A stretch of 64,000 nt of DNA from Mangrovibacterium diazotrophicum (GCF_003610535.1 NZ_RAPN01000001.1:372001-436000), one strand, 5' to 3'; counted from the stretch's first letter, positions 27,740 to 38,152 are shown. Notes: a model not told the origin generated them from the sequence alone. Numbers and translations: made by a program.

Positions 27740-29395
27740 TTAAATGAAGTCTTTCGCTCTGATTTCCACACGGCGAATTTTACCACTGATCGTCTTTGGT
27801 AGTTCATCCACAAATTCGATGATCCGTGGATATTTATAGGGTGCAGTTACTTGTTTTACATGATCCTGAAGTTCTTTTGCCAATTCAGGCCCGGCTTTGT
27901 GCTTACAATCAGCAGCCAATACGACGGTCGCTTTCACAATCTGTCCGCGAATCTCATCAGGAACACCAGTAATAGCACACTCTACCACATCCGGATGTGT
28001 CATTAATGCACTTTCAACTTCGAATGGCCCAATGCGGTATCCGGAACTTTTAATCACGTCGTCGGCTCTTCCGACAAACCAGAAATAACCATCTTCATCT
28101 CTCCATGCTAAATCGCCGGTGAAGTAAATTCCGTCCACCATCACCTCGTTGGTTAATCTTTTGTTGCGATAATAACCATTAAACAGTCCGGACGGGTATT
28201 TATCGCCATAGCGGATCACGATCTGGCCTTGTTCTCCAGCTTGAGCACGATGCCCCTCTGCGGTCAACAGGTCGATATCGTAGTGCGGATTAGGCAAGCC
28301 CATCGAACCGGGTTTCGGTTTCACCCAAGGGGAAGTAAAGATCGTTAATGTGGTTTCACTTTGGCCATAGCCTTCACGCAGTTTAATACCGGTCAGGGCA
28401 AGGAACTTGTCATAGACTTCCGGATTCAGCGCTTCACCGGCAATGGTACACCATTCCAGAGCTGATAAATCGTATTTGGAGAGGTCTTCGCGAATCAGGA
28501 AGCGGAATATAGTTGGCGGTGCGCAAAGCGAAGTAACCTGGTATTTCGAGAGAACTTCCAATATTGCAGAAGGGGTGAACTTCTCGTGATCGTAGACGAA
28601 AACAGAAGCACCAACCAGCCATTGTCCGTACAATTTTCCCCAAACAGCTTTAAGCCAACCGGTGTCGGCAATGGTTAGGTGAAGGCTGTCTTCGTGCAGG
28701 TTTTGCCAGTATTTTGCGGTAACAATGTGTGCCAGCGGGTAAACACTGTCGAGTGTGACCATTTTCGGATCACCAGTTGTTCCCGAGGTAAAACTCACAA
28801 TGATCGGATCTTCATTTTTAGTTGGTTCTTCCGGCCGCTCAAACGGTTGCGCTTTTTTAATACCAGACTGAAAGTCTTCCCATCGCGCAGGGATATTGGG
28901 GCCAATCGAAATCAGCTTTTCAACCGTTGGCGATTCAGGCATCGCACTATTGACATGATGCAGGATTACGTCGTCGCCATCGCAAATGATTGCTTTAATG
29001 GAGGCCGCGTTGGCTCGGTAAATAATATCTTTTGAAGTGAGTAGGTGAGTGGCGGGAATAATAACCGCACCGATTTTGTGTAAAGCAATGATGGTGAACC
29101 AAAACTCGGCACGTCGTTTCAGAATCGCCATAACCATATCGCCTTTTTGGATTCCCAAAGATGAAAAGTAACCGGCTGTGCGGTCAGTAATTTCTTTCAA
29201 GTCGCCAAACGTATATGTTCGGCTTTCTCCCTGGTCGTTTGTCCAAAGTAAGGCTCTTTTATTGGGCTCTTTTTCTGCCCAACCATCCACAACATCGTAA
29301 GCAAAATTGAAATCCACCGGGATATTCAATTGATAGTTTGCTTTAAAATCTTCAAAATCGGTAAAAGTCGTTTGGGGTAAATACTTCTCAATCAT
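27740..29395 (-). CDS. AMP-binding acyl-CoA synthetase, medium-chain (AcsM)-like (551 aa)
   Basis: Adenylate-forming enzyme that activates a carboxylic acid to its acyl-CoA. Key motifs: the P-loop SFTSGTTGDPKMV (about residues 203-215), GYGQSETT (~342-349), YFTGDLAWRDEDGYFWFVGRAD in shortened form (TGDLAWRDEDGYFWF) with GRADDVIKSSGYRIGP (~438-452), and the C-terminal PKTISGKIRR with the catalytic Lys (~535-544). Sequence style (LLWTNDQGESRTYTFGDL) resembles the medium-chain or butyrate acyl-CoA synthetases. Convergent with the RND operon; its own regulator is not obvious, although inverted repeat ATTCACTC-N6-GAGTGCAT lies just upstream (29417-29438). Confidence 0.9.
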   Translation of the reverse strand: MIEKYLPQTTFTDFEDFKANYQLNIPVDFNFAYDVVDGWAEKEPNKRALLWTNDQGESRTYTFGDLKEITDRTAGYFSSLGIQKGDMVMAILKRRAEFWFTIIALHKIGAVIIPATHLLTSKDIIYRANAASIKAIICDGDDVILHHVNSAMPESPTVEKLISIGPNIPARWEDFQSGIKKAQPFERPEEPTKNEDPIIVSFTSGTTGDPKMVTLDSVYPLAHIVTAKYWQNLHEDSLHLTIADTGWLKAVWGKLYGQWLVGASVFVYDHEKFTPSAILEVLSKYQVTSLCAPPTIFRFLIREDLSKYDLSALEWCTIAGEALNPEVYDKFLALTGIKLREGYGQSETTLTIFTSPWVKPKPGSMGLPNPHYDIDLLTAEGHRAQAGEQGQIVIRYGDKYPSGLFNGYYRNKRLTNEVMVDGIYFTGDLAWRDEDGYFWFVGRADDVIKSSGYRIGPFEVESALMTHPDVVECAITGVPDEIRGQIVKATVVLAADCKHKAGPELAKELQDHVKQVTAPYKYPRIIEFVDELPKTISGKIRRVEIRAKDFI

Positions 29396-29572
29396 ACAAT
29401 CTCAGCTCCTTCATACATTCACTCCGGTTAGAGTGCATTTTTTTGTGATTTAGGTTCATCAAATTGATTTCTTTTTGACCTAAAAAGCTAGTCAATTTGA
29501 ATTGCTCACTAAAGTAGAATTAATTTTTTTTCCCGGAAAGCATTTGGGAGCATAGATTGTCGATGTAACGCA

Positions 29573-29599
29573 AAGTGCAACTTTTAGGGCATTGCACTT
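29573..29599 (-). terminator. Hairpin after the AraC-type gene
   Basis: Perfect 8-bp inverted repeat AAGTGCAA / TTGCACTT with 11-nt loop, 5 bp beyond the regulator stop. Its T tract is weak, so it is only a probable terminator. Confidence 0.4.
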
Positions 29600-29603
29600 C
29601 TCA

Positions 29604-30503
29604 TCAGTTCATCGATCGGTATTCATTAGGGGAGTAACCCGTTTCGTTTTTAAACAACCGACTGAAATGTTGCGGGTATTGAAATCCCAGTTCATAAGCA
29701 ATCTGGCTAATGGTCTTTTCGGTATCGAAAATCTTTTCTTTTGCCTTGTCAATCAATTTCAGGTGCAAGTGTTCCTGTGCCGACTTTCCGGTTTCCTTTT
29801 TCATGAGATCGCCGAAATAATTGGCCGACAGATTTAGCTTTTCGGCAAAATAACCGACAGTGGGGAGGCCCAGCGTCTGCGCTTTATCCGAATCATAATA
29901 GTCACTCAGGAGGTTTTCGAAATGTACCAACATCCCTTTATTCAGGTCTTCACGGGTAATAAATTGCCGGTCGTAGAACCGTAAACAGTAGTTCAACAAT
30001 GTTTCAATATTATTGGAAATCAACGTTCGGCTGTGCTTATCGAATGGCTGATCCAGTTCGTAATCTATTTTCTGAAACAAATCGACAATAATCTGATGCT
30101 CCCGTTCCGACAAGTGTAGCGCTTCATTCTGTTCATAGGAAAAGAAGGAATACGAACTCATTTTTTTTGCAAGCGAGGTACCGTTTATAAAATCAGGGTG
30201 AATCAACAACGTTTTTCCTTGTGGCTCGTAGTCTGTTTTATTTTTAATGCCAAGCACCTGGCCTGGACCAACAAACACGAGCGTCCCCAAATCGTAATCG
30301 TAGGTGTTTCGTCCATATTGCAATTCTCCACAGACAGCTTCCTTGAGGAAAACAGAATAAAATCCGCAGCTATACCGGCCATCCGGCAAAAACTTCGTTT
30401 TTGCATCAACATAGTCGAACACACTAACCTTCGGATGCCGGGTTTCAATTCCTTTTAGATCATTAAACTGAGAAACGCTATCTAATCGGATAATATCACT
30501 CAT
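29604..30503 (-). CDS. AraC-family transcriptional regulator (299 aa)
   Basis: Transcription factor with an N-terminal cupin-like sensing domain (~1-170) and a C-terminal double HTH domain (~195-299) containing KLIDKAKEKIFDTEKTISQIAYELGF-type helices, best seen at ISQIAYELGFQYPQHFSRLFK and TGYSPNEYR. I chose the ATG at 30503 (MSDIIRLDS), the longer frame from 30566 being an unsupported extension. Divergent from the aldo-keto reductase gene, which it most likely controls. A 10-bp palindrome CTGTATACAG (30606-30615) lies between them. Confidence 0.9.
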   Translation of the reverse strand: MSDIIRLDSVSQFNDLKGIETRHPKVSVFDYVDAKTKFLPDGRYSCGFYSVFLKEAVCGELQYGRNTYDYDLGTLVFVGPGQVLGIKNKTDYEPQGKTLLIHPDFINGTSLAKKMSSYSFFSYEQNEALHLSEREHQIIVDLFQKIDYELDQPFDKHSRTLISNNIETLLNYCLRFYDRQFITREDLNKGMLVHFENLLSDYYDSDKAQTLGLPTVGYFAEKLNLSANYFGDLMKKETGKSAQEHLHLKLIDKAKEKIFDTEKTISQIAYELGFQYPQHFSRLFKNETGYSPNEYRSMN

Positions 30504-30704
30504 GATGCATTGTTTTTGAAAATTATACGACAAATATATGCGTCTGATTCCAGGTTTCTCAGGCATTTAGCTCAAATCAGTAATAATGGTACAACTATCC
30601 GTAATCTGTATACAGACCACCCTGCATTTTCGCCGGATATTTGCATTGTAGTCCTGTTCGCAACACAGGATCTTCTTAAGAAATATCAAACAATTAAAGT
30701 ATAA

Positions 30705-31691
<987 letters not shown>

Positions 31692-31752
31692 TCGAACCTT
31701 GCTCATAAATCATTTAGTGTTTAATAAAAGTTGCTGATGCAATAATTGAGTT

Positions 31753-31773
31753 AGGGGAGGTGCAGCCTCCCCT
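31753..31773 (+). terminator. Rho-independent terminator
   Basis: AGGGGAGG-TGCAG-CCTCCCCT, an 8-bp perfect GC-rich stem with a 5-nt loop, followed by TTATTGTTTTTG. It ends the aldo-keto reductase unit and may also serve the convergent DEAD-box gene. Confidence 0.85.
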
Positions 31774-31796
31774 TTATTGTTTTTGTACTGAACGGC

Positions 31797-32432
31797 TTAT
31801 TCTTCTTCGTCACCTTCTTCTGATGCGTCGATGATGATCGGATTGGTCAAAGCACGCTCTTCCAACTCATCGAAGCGATTGGTCCATTCGTTCGCCAACA
31901 AGACTTTCTGAACTTTCGGCAGGCCATAAGCCAGGCGATAAACAATACTCTGATACCTTGGTGTCAAAATTTGCTCTGCATCATCAAACGCCAGTATTTT
32001 CAATTTCACGGTCGGGATTCCGGTTGCACTGAGCAATTCATCAATCCGAAGTGGTGTTCCAATCAGAATATCAAGCCCTTCGTAAATCATATCTTTTTGA
32101 TATTGGAGAATCCCTTTGTCGAAAACCACGAAGGTGCGCAGATCCGTTTTTTTTCCGAATTTCTGAAACTGTTCTTCCAGTTCAAACGCTTTCTCCTTAG
32201 TCGGGACAACAATGACGGCCCGAGGTGCTTCTTCAAAAGCAGATTTTAGCTGCTGAATAACGCTGATTACCAAAGCCGTTGTTTTTCCACTGCCAGCCGG
32301 AGCATTCACAATTAAATCAGCTCCAGACATGATCTTGGGAATGGTTAAATCCTGAACCTCAAGAGGTGTTTGATCAAATCCCGATTCCTTGATCATTTCA
32401 ACTAAGCCTGGAATAAATTTTTTCAGTTTCAT
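31797..32432 (-). CDS. Minimal DEAD-box-like protein: single RecA1 domain (211 aa)
   Basis: Resembles the first RecA domain of DEAD-box RNA helicases: Q-like motif TPLEVQ (~22-27), Walker A APAGSGKTT (44-52), motif Ia VVPTKEKAFE (~75-84), a motif II variant FDDAE (149-153) in place of DEAD, and LLANEW at the position of SAT motif III. There is no second helicase domain; the protein ends after residue 211 with an acidic tail EEGDEEE. Such ~210-aa versions occur in Bacteroidota, so the length need not be a truncation, but unwinding by itself seems unlikely. An imperfect -7 element TACCTTTA lies upstream near 32537. This gene marks the last ordinary gene before the AT-rich island. Confidence 0.8.
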   Translation of the reverse strand: MKLKKFIPGLVEMIKESGFDQTPLEVQDLTIPKIMSGADLIVNAPAGSGKTTALVISVIQQLKSAFEEAPRAVIVVPTKEKAFELEEQFQKFGKKTDLRTFVVFDKGILQYQKDMIYEGLDILIGTPLRIDELLSATGIPTVKLKILAFDDAEQILTPRYQSIVYRLAYGLPKVQKVLLANEWTNRFDELEERALTNPIIIDASEEGDEEE

Positions 32433-32687
32433 AAAAACAGTTTGTAAAATGAATTGTGCCCTTTGCCGGGCGCTTTATGTGGTTACTTTCCGATACAGAA
32501 AGTAAGGATCCAATGTTTGTAGTGGTTGTAGGGTTAAAGGTACAAATAGGAGCCAAAATCATATCAAAAGTTTAAATACTTCAAAGTCGGGTGGGGTGTT
32601 ACTTTACTTTCCAACCCGGAAAATGAATACTTCCCGACAAAGAAAATAAATATCTGAATATGGACTCCAACATTGAACAACAATATA

Positions 32688-33056
32688 TCAAAATGGAATA
32701 TCGGGATCAACTGGATAATCCGAAGACCATTTCGATTTTTCCTTTCTGTTGAATGATCGTAGGTCTCTATTTCTACTACTTGAATTAAATCTTACCATCT
32801 CTTCGTCATCGTCCCAGCAGTGTATCACTAAAGACCCTTTTTTAATTAAGTATAACATCAAATCTCTGTGTCGTTTTTCAGTGCCAAGAAAGTCCAGAAA
32901 TGCATTTACAATCGTTTCTGGTAATTCATGCAATAAAGTGTCCTTATCAATCCTGTATTCTTTTAATTCTTTATCCTCGATAATAGTACTCTTTAAAATT
33001 TCAAAGCAGTCTTCGTTTTGTTCTTTGTGAATTAGCTCAATTTTTTTTCTCTTCAT
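32688..33056 (-). CDS. Unknown small protein downstream of AAA module 1 (122 aa)
   Basis: Not recognised. A soluble, highly charged protein: N-terminal Lys-rich (MKRKKIELIHKEQNED), a central helical part with ETIVNAFLDFLGTEKRHRDLMLYLIKKG, and a C-terminal Arg/Ser-rich part. No transmembrane segment. It lies 47 bp after the partner gene on the same strand and is probably the third gene of that unit. No equivalent is found beside the second AAA module. Confidence 0.5.
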   Translation of the reverse strand: MKRKKIELIHKEQNEDCFEILKSTIIEDKELKEYRIDKDTLLHELPETIVNAFLDFLGTEKRHRDLMLYLIKKGSLVIHCWDDDEEMVRFNSSSRNRDLRSFNRKEKSKWSSDYPVDPDIPF

Positions 33057-33103
33057 AGACTTTATATCATAAAATAAGGATATCCCATAAAAAACTTCAA
33101 TAA

Positions 33104-34087
33104 TTACAATTGATCAATTAGATCATTTTTGATATCTCCGAAGACGTGAGTCTTTTCAAAATGTTTTACCATGTATTTTATGATTTTGCCAATTGACGAC
33201 AATGCTTCGATCGCTGAGTTTGATTCATCAGGATTAGCTAATGAACGAAATGTTATATCAGTGTGTGTCCTTATTTTATTCATAGAATCAAAATAATTGA
33301 ATGAATCACCCGTGACTATCCTAATGTAATTTGTAAAAATTCCTCTGTCGTGCTCTTTTACGTTTTGAGTACTAAGAACAAGTCCAATTTTACATTTCCA
33401 ATTATTCATCATTTTTAGTTCCAATATATCATCATACAATTTTTGGCCATTCAATTTAAACCTTCCTCCTTCGAAAGTTATAATCGTTAAATTATATTTT
33501 ACTGGAGTTGATTTGTCGAATTGAGTTATTATTTGTTCAAAGTTCGATGTTATCATACTTTCATCGGAGAAAATATAATTATCGACCAAAACTAAATCTG
33601 TAAATGGAGTTAGATATTCATCCAGTTTTTGCCAACTGCTAAAATATGGGACTCTACATCCTTCACGGACGGGCAATATCTTCGGTCTTTCAAGTAATTT
33701 TAGGTCTTTCCACTTCTCAAGAAAATCATCTTGGAATCCAATTAAATATCCATTTTTCTTGATATACTTATTCTTTTCATCCAAATTAGTTTCGCTTAGA
33801 CAATAAAAGGAATGAGGTGATTTATTATTTACCTTGTTTCTAAAATATTTGTTTGACTTCCCATTGTGAAATTCAATTTTATAATCCCCCCTTCCAGAGG
33901 ATAGTTTAGTGACAAAAATGCTATTTAATTCTTCAGAACTTGAAATAAACAGATTGGTCTCTTTTTTTATAAAAGTCCAAAACGTATTCCATTTTTCAAT
34001 TTCACATTCATTTCCATCAGGAAATTGTGTGGGAAAGCTATTCCAGAACTGCACTAATATTGCACTATCAAGGTAGGTATTCATCAA
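33104..34087 (-). CDS. AAA-partner protein 1 (327 aa), unknown family
   Basis: Not recognised by name. Overlaps the stop of the AAA ATPase by 4 bp (translational coupling), so the two surely work together. Two conserved-looking blocks are visible: LVLVDNYIFSDES (residues 165-177) and KEHDRGIFTNYIRIVTGDSF (244-263). The partner protein of the second AAA module (58980-60053) has matching blocks with similar spacing. The middle is rich in acidic and aromatic residues. Possible activities include a nuclease or phosphodiesterase using the EHDR block, but this is speculation. Confidence 0.7.
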   Translation of the reverse strand: MMNTYLDSAILVQFWNSFPTQFPDGNECEIEKWNTFWTFIKKETNLFISSSEELNSIFVTKLSSGRGDYKIEFHNGKSNKYFRNKVNNKSPHSFYCLSETNLDEKNKYIKKNGYLIGFQDDFLEKWKDLKLLERPKILPVREGCRVPYFSSWQKLDEYLTPFTDLVLVDNYIFSDESMITSNFEQIITQFDKSTPVKYNLTIITFEGGRFKLNGQKLYDDILELKMMNNWKCKIGLVLSTQNVKEHDRGIFTNYIRIVTGDSFNYFDSMNKIRTHTDITFRSLANPDESNSAIEALSSIGKIIKYMVKHFEKTHVFGDIKNDLIDQL

Positions 34088-35862
34088 TTAACGTTTTGAA
34101 TTTTCAATAAATCCATGGTTAATCGGATCGATTCATCGTAAAAGCCTTCACCAAAATCTTGTTTTAATATTCCATCTGGCCTTATTTCAATTCTTTCAAA
34201 TTGCTTCTTTTTCTCAGCACTGTCTTCTTGATCATGAAAATAATAAAGTTTAACGTCATTCGGCGTAAGTTCCTTTTTAGCAATAAAATACTGGAGCTTC
34301 CGTATCAAGTATTCACTATGAGTCTCGATGAAAAATTGAATATTAAAAGTTTTTGCTGCATTAATTATTAAGTCCATTAATTTGGATTGGTATGAAGGAT
34401 GAAGATTACTCTCTGGTTCTTCAAGAATTAGTACAGAGGGTAAAAATTTATATATATTCGAATCTTCCTCAATCAAGTTTCTTTTCGCGATTAAGGCTAT
34501 CTTCATGATTATTGGTATCAGCTGAGAGTAACCAAACCCTAGGTCTGCCAGTAATCTTTTAGCATCCCCTTTGTGAATAAATATTTCAGAAGCCGTTCCC
34601 TGATGTCTTTCAACCGAAATTCCATCTCCAATATTAAATAGCTGAAGAGATTGATTAATAAATTTTTTTATCCGCGGATCTCCATTAATATTTGATTCTA
34701 TAAAATTTATTATTAAACTATTTATGTCAACTATGTCAGATGAGTTTCGATAAAGTCTTTCGGTATTGGCCCTTATTGAAGTAAGTGAGTTAACGCCTGC
34801 AAAAAAATTCAATACGTATTTAAAGCTATTAGAAATGAAATCCTTGATAAACGTATTGAAGAGATAGTCTCCAAACTCTGACAAAATTATTTCATTTCTA
34901 CCTTCAATTTCACGTTGAGAGATTATAAAACTTGTAATGTCGTATTCTAAAAACCATTCTAAGGGACTTTGAGGAAATCCTGAAACATCATGATTATCAT
35001 ATGAAACGAATGTTGTATTATTGGCTATTGTATTTATTCGAGCTTCAATCTTTTCCTGGAATTTTTCATCATCTATTATTTCATCAGTAAGACCATTTCT
35101 TAAAAAAAACAGTGGTTGACTTGTATCTATTTTTTCACAATCCGGGTCTACTTGGATAATTGATTTTTGGGAATAGAAACTATTGAAAACAGAATTTCCA
35201 TGTTCAATAGAGCTTGCATAGCCCATCATTGCCTCCAATTGCGAATCTTCAGAAAGAGCTCCATCTAGGATAGCCTCTTGAATGCTTTGGGAAAGTTCAG
35301 CTCGCCCAGCGGCTCCTTCCTTCCTTGCAATAATCATTTTCACACATTTGTCTATAAAATAGGGCAGATCTATTGTTAAAGATTTTCTTATTGAACCGTC
35401 TAAATCAAAAGCTACTTTTTTATTATAGAAAGGAGTTTCTTGTACTTTTACAATATTTGCAAAATGCAAAATTGATTCTCCATTTTTGAGGATTGAAAAG
35501 CTTTTTAAAATTCCATTCTCCGGGAATGATTCTTCTGGGATAAATTCGAATTTAATTTTTATTTCATCATCAAATTGTGGGATTGGGAGTTTGTATGTAT
35601 ATGATATTGCCTTTTCACCTAATAAAGAATCATTAAAGCAATCTGAAAATGTACCAAGTCGTTGAGAGCTTTCAGAGAATAATAGCTTCTCTAACTTTCT
35701 TGATTTTAACACACTTTCTCTAAATAACAGAATAGACTTTAAAACAGAGCTTTTCCCTGAATTATTAACACCCGTAAATATTGATATTGGAGCAAAATCA
35801 AAATTATTTAATCCTTTGAAGAGTCTGAAATTTTCAATTCCTTGATAGTTTAAGTGTGCCAT
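34084..35862 (-). CDS. AAA ATPase with DUF3696-like C-terminus, module 1 (592 aa)
   Basis: ABC/SMC-type AAA15 ATPase related to the DUF3696/OLD-like ATPases of phage-defence systems. Walker A is GVNNSGKSS (31-39), Walker B LEEPESNLHP (480-489), and a downstream ETHSEYL (513-519) gives the H-loop-like His. The C-terminus carries RPDGILKQDFGEGFYDES (~561-579), matching my recollection of DUF3696. The long middle (~45-470) is the insert that usually holds sensor and dimerisation elements. First of three leftward genes, overlapping the next by 4 bp. AT-rich compared with the region to the left. Confidence 0.85.
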   Translation of the reverse strand: MAHLNYQGIENFRLFKGLNNFDFAPISIFTGVNNSGKSSVLKSILLFRESVLKSRKLEKLLFSESSQRLGTFSDCFNDSLLGEKAISYTYKLPIPQFDDEIKIKFEFIPEESFPENGILKSFSILKNGESILHFANIVKVQETPFYNKKVAFDLDGSIRKSLTIDLPYFIDKCVKMIIARKEGAAGRAELSQSIQEAILDGALSEDSQLEAMMGYASSIEHGNSVFNSFYSQKSIIQVDPDCEKIDTSQPLFFLRNGLTDEIIDDEKFQEKIEARINTIANNTTFVSYDNHDVSGFPQSPLEWFLEYDITSFIISQREIEGRNEIILSEFGDYLFNTFIKDFISNSFKYVLNFFAGVNSLTSIRANTERLYRNSSDIVDINSLIINFIESNINGDPRIKKFINQSLQLFNIGDGISVERHQGTASEIFIHKGDAKRLLADLGFGYSQLIPIIMKIALIAKRNLIEEDSNIYKFLPSVLILEEPESNLHPSYQSKLMDLIINAAKTFNIQFFIETHSEYLIRKLQYFIAKKELTPNDVKLYYFHDQEDSAEKKKQFERIEIRPDGILKQDFGEGFYDESIRLTMDLLKIQNVN

Positions 35863-36527
35863 ATGTTTGCATTACATCTAGTTCGTTTGTGGACTAAGCA
35901 GGTTTTCTGGAGACTTTAATCCACGGCCAAGCATATTTTTACTTTCGTTACAATTTAATGAATAAATGACAATATATAGGCTTAATAGCTGCAGAAGATA
36001 ACAAGATCTATACAAAAAGTGATTATCTTATCGAATAGGACTAGAAGTTGTTAGATTTCTAGGATCGGGAGTACGGCGAGCGGAGTGATTTGATACTCAA
36101 AACAATTAAATTGCAATCATCTGATAGATTATACTAACCATCAAATTTTACAACACCTTTTCCCCTCAAAGCAGAGTGATTTACCCAAACGGAACGAACA
36201 AGATCACCATACACATTAAATGCTTAAGGCGAACAATCGATGCTTTAATTGAAATCACTTAAAAATAGGAGTCTGAATCTGCTTTACCCTTTCGTTCATG
36301 TTATCAGCCCAAATAAGAAATTTTGGGTTCTATCGTAGTTGCAAAAACCCGTGAATTTCGTTGTAACATGGTCTTTAATAAAGATTATCGCTAGATAGTA
36401 TCGGCTGACTCAAGTGTTGGATTCAACTGGAAAAGCTAGTAGTTATTCGAAGCAAAACTTATTCGCAACAATTAATACGAAGTGCATATGCGTCAGTCTG
36501 TCAGGTAGTTATTGCTAGGCGAGTTGA
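35863..36527. other. Gene-poor AT-rich spacer inside the island
   Basis: About 665 bp between the AAA ATPase start (leftward) and the UVR-motif gene end. I see no gene with support, no tRNA-like fold and no strong hairpin. It could be remnant DNA from an insertion boundary, and the AAA operon promoter must lie at its left end. Confidence 0.5.
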
Positions 36528-36911
36528 TCATTCACCAAAAAGATAGTATTTTACTGGCCTATCGTTTCTCTCCGTACCCAAATGAAAATAAAACAGCTTT
36601 CCCTCTTCAGGATAAAAGAACGAATGCTTGAGGTTGAAGTACTGTTGGAAGTTGGCGTATTTGAAGCATTCTTTTTCCTCCTCGCGGACGTTGGCGGCCT
36701 TTTCGAAATTCTGCTCCTTGATATACTTGAGCTTTTCTTCGGTGAGCTTTGACAGGTTCTCCTCGTTGTATTGTTCGAAATCTATTAGCTTGATCCGTAG
36801 ATCAGGAATTTCATTTAGTTCGTATGCTAAAGACTGAAGTTTGGACATGTCCAATTCTGCTACATTGAGTAGTTCATTTAGTTTGTCAGCAATTTCAATT
36901 AGTCTTTTCAT
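36528..36911 (-). CDS. Small UVR-motif protein coupled to the WYL regulator (127 aa)
   Basis: The region YIKEQNFEKAANVREEEKE (residues ~63-81) matches the UvrB/UvrC interaction motif (a helical hairpin of the type LxxAVExExFExAAxLRDxI). The rest is charged, with a final aromatic segment, no TM. Its start overlaps the WYL gene stop by 17 bp, so translation is probably coupled. In the context of a WYL regulator it may be an interaction module or co-regulator. No other function can be assigned. Confidence 0.65.
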   Translation of the reverse strand: MKRLIEIADKLNELLNVAELDMSKLQSLAYELNEIPDLRIKLIDFEQYNEENLSKLTEEKLKYIKEQNFEKAANVREEEKECFKYANFQQYFNLKHSFFYPEEGKLFYFHLGTERNDRPVKYYLFGE

Positions 36912-37809
36912 TGGGGTACTGGTTTAGAGCGTTTTTATACTTATCTGTGACTTGCAGTACCAACTCCGGCGGACTGATTACTTTAATATCGTCACCATGG
37001 GATAGTATCTCCAACAGGAAGTCATAGGTTCGGTGAATTTTTAAACGGATTCTCAGTTCCGTTTCGTCGTCAGTCAAGACTTCTTGCGATCCGTGCAAAG
37101 GCATTGTTTTTACGTACTTGCCTTGGTGAGGAGGGAAGCAAATAACAATCTCTTCTGGTTCTCCTTCATCAGGTGTAATGATCCCAAAACAGTGATGAAA
37201 ATACTTATCGACACTGAAAGTCTCCGGGACAGCGAATTTCGTATTCGACAGGATCAGATTGGAAAGACGATCCAGGCCGAAGGTTTTGATCTTATCGTCC
37301 TTTTTGTCTTTGGCCACCAAGTACCACCGATTTTTAAATTCTTTGAGGGCATAAGGTTCAACCATCCTTGTGGTTAAAAAGTTATCCCAAAACTTTTGGT
37401 AAGCGAACTGCACTCGAACTTCTTTTTTGATGGCCTGAATTAAAGGCATCAGATATTCGGAGCCTTGCGGATGACGTTGTTCAAAATGGATAATTTTCGA
37501 AATGTCCGTACCGACTTTTAAAGCTTGAAAAGTATCCAAGGCCTCCAAGCGCCGGTTGGTGATATCAGACTCGCTCTCTTCATCAATGAAATAAACATCG
37601 CGGCTGACATCATAATCGATGTCCAGCTCGAAGATGGATTTGATATCTTTCAAAATCCGGCCAAATTGGCGTTTGGATACCTGAAAGTTTTCATCCTGCC
37701 ATTCAGATTGCTGGTTCAGATATGCATCAATTTCCTTGAACGAGGCCGGTGATTTGCGGAGTCTGTTTAGGACGTGAAAATAACGGAGTACTGTTTTGCG
37801 GTCGGACAT
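36895..37809 (-). CDS. WYL-domain transcriptional regulator 1 (304 aa)
   Basis: Predicted regulator with N-terminal winged HTH (MSDRKTVLRYFHVLNRLRKS... through EIDAYLNQQ, ~1-80) and a WYL ligand-binding domain. The Sm-like WYL fold is visible from ~120 on: RVQFAYQKFWD, ...RMVEPYALKEFKNRWYLVAKDK (~155-178) and FGLDRLSNLIL. WYL proteins commonly bind nucleic-acid or nucleotide ligands and control defence operons such as BREX and CBASS. It is divergent from the small-protein/HAD/PRTase/DprA cluster and coupled to the UVR gene. Confidence 0.9.
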   Translation of the reverse strand: MSDRKTVLRYFHVLNRLRKSPASFKEIDAYLNQQSEWQDENFQVSKRQFGRILKDIKSIFELDIDYDVSRDVYFIDEESESDITNRRLEALDTFQALKVGTDISKIIHFEQRHPQGSEYLMPLIQAIKKEVRVQFAYQKFWDNFLTTRMVEPYALKEFKNRWYLVAKDKKDDKIKTFGLDRLSNLILSNTKFAVPETFSVDKYFHHCFGIITPDEGEPEEIVICFPPHQGKYVKTMPLHGSQEVLTDDETELRIRLKIHRTYDFLLEILSHGDDIKVISPPELVLQVTDKYKNALNQYPNEKTN

Positions 37810-38033
37810 TGGTTCTTTCGTTGGTGATATATAGTTTTTAATTAAAAATCATCGATAAATTGAGAATCAAATTTAATAAGGTCCCCTGTCATAACATGTC
37901 CGAAGATGTTTTTTATTTATTGTTCCCGATTTTTTCCATCTCACGCCGTAGATAAAACAAAAATCCATGATTTACTCTCAAAAATAGTCATGTTGTATTA
38001 TCTCCCAACTTCCTAATACTTCTGAATTTTATT

Positions 38034-38052
38034 ACTGCATAAACATTGCAGT
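38034..38052. promoter_or_regulatory. Candidate operator, site 1 (ACTGCA-N7-TGCAGT)
   Basis: Perfect 6-bp inverted repeat with a 7-bp spacer. A second site with the same TGCA-N7-TGCA core lies 120 bp downstream. The position between the WYL gene and the rightward operon suggests binding by the WYL protein (inference). Confidence 0.5.
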
Positions 38053-38152
38053 GACGTACTTTTTCATTTATGTTGAAATTGAATATGAAGCTCTATTAAA
38101 CGTCTGTTGCTTGAAAATGATAGTTTCAATAGTAGATCAAATATTCTTTCAC

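Noticed and set aside
30606-30615. CTGTATACAG palindrome as AraC operator
   Set aside because: AraC-family sites are usually direct repeats and a 10-bp palindrome can arise by chance; reported only as a note.
33104-35862. Septu, Gabija, PARIS or AbiL-type defence system
   Set aside because: The ATPase fits broadly but the partner lacks visible HNH, UvrD-like helicase, Toprim or RloB features.
35863-36527. tRNA remnant or attachment site at the island centre
   Set aside because: No cloverleaf or direct repeat was found by eye.
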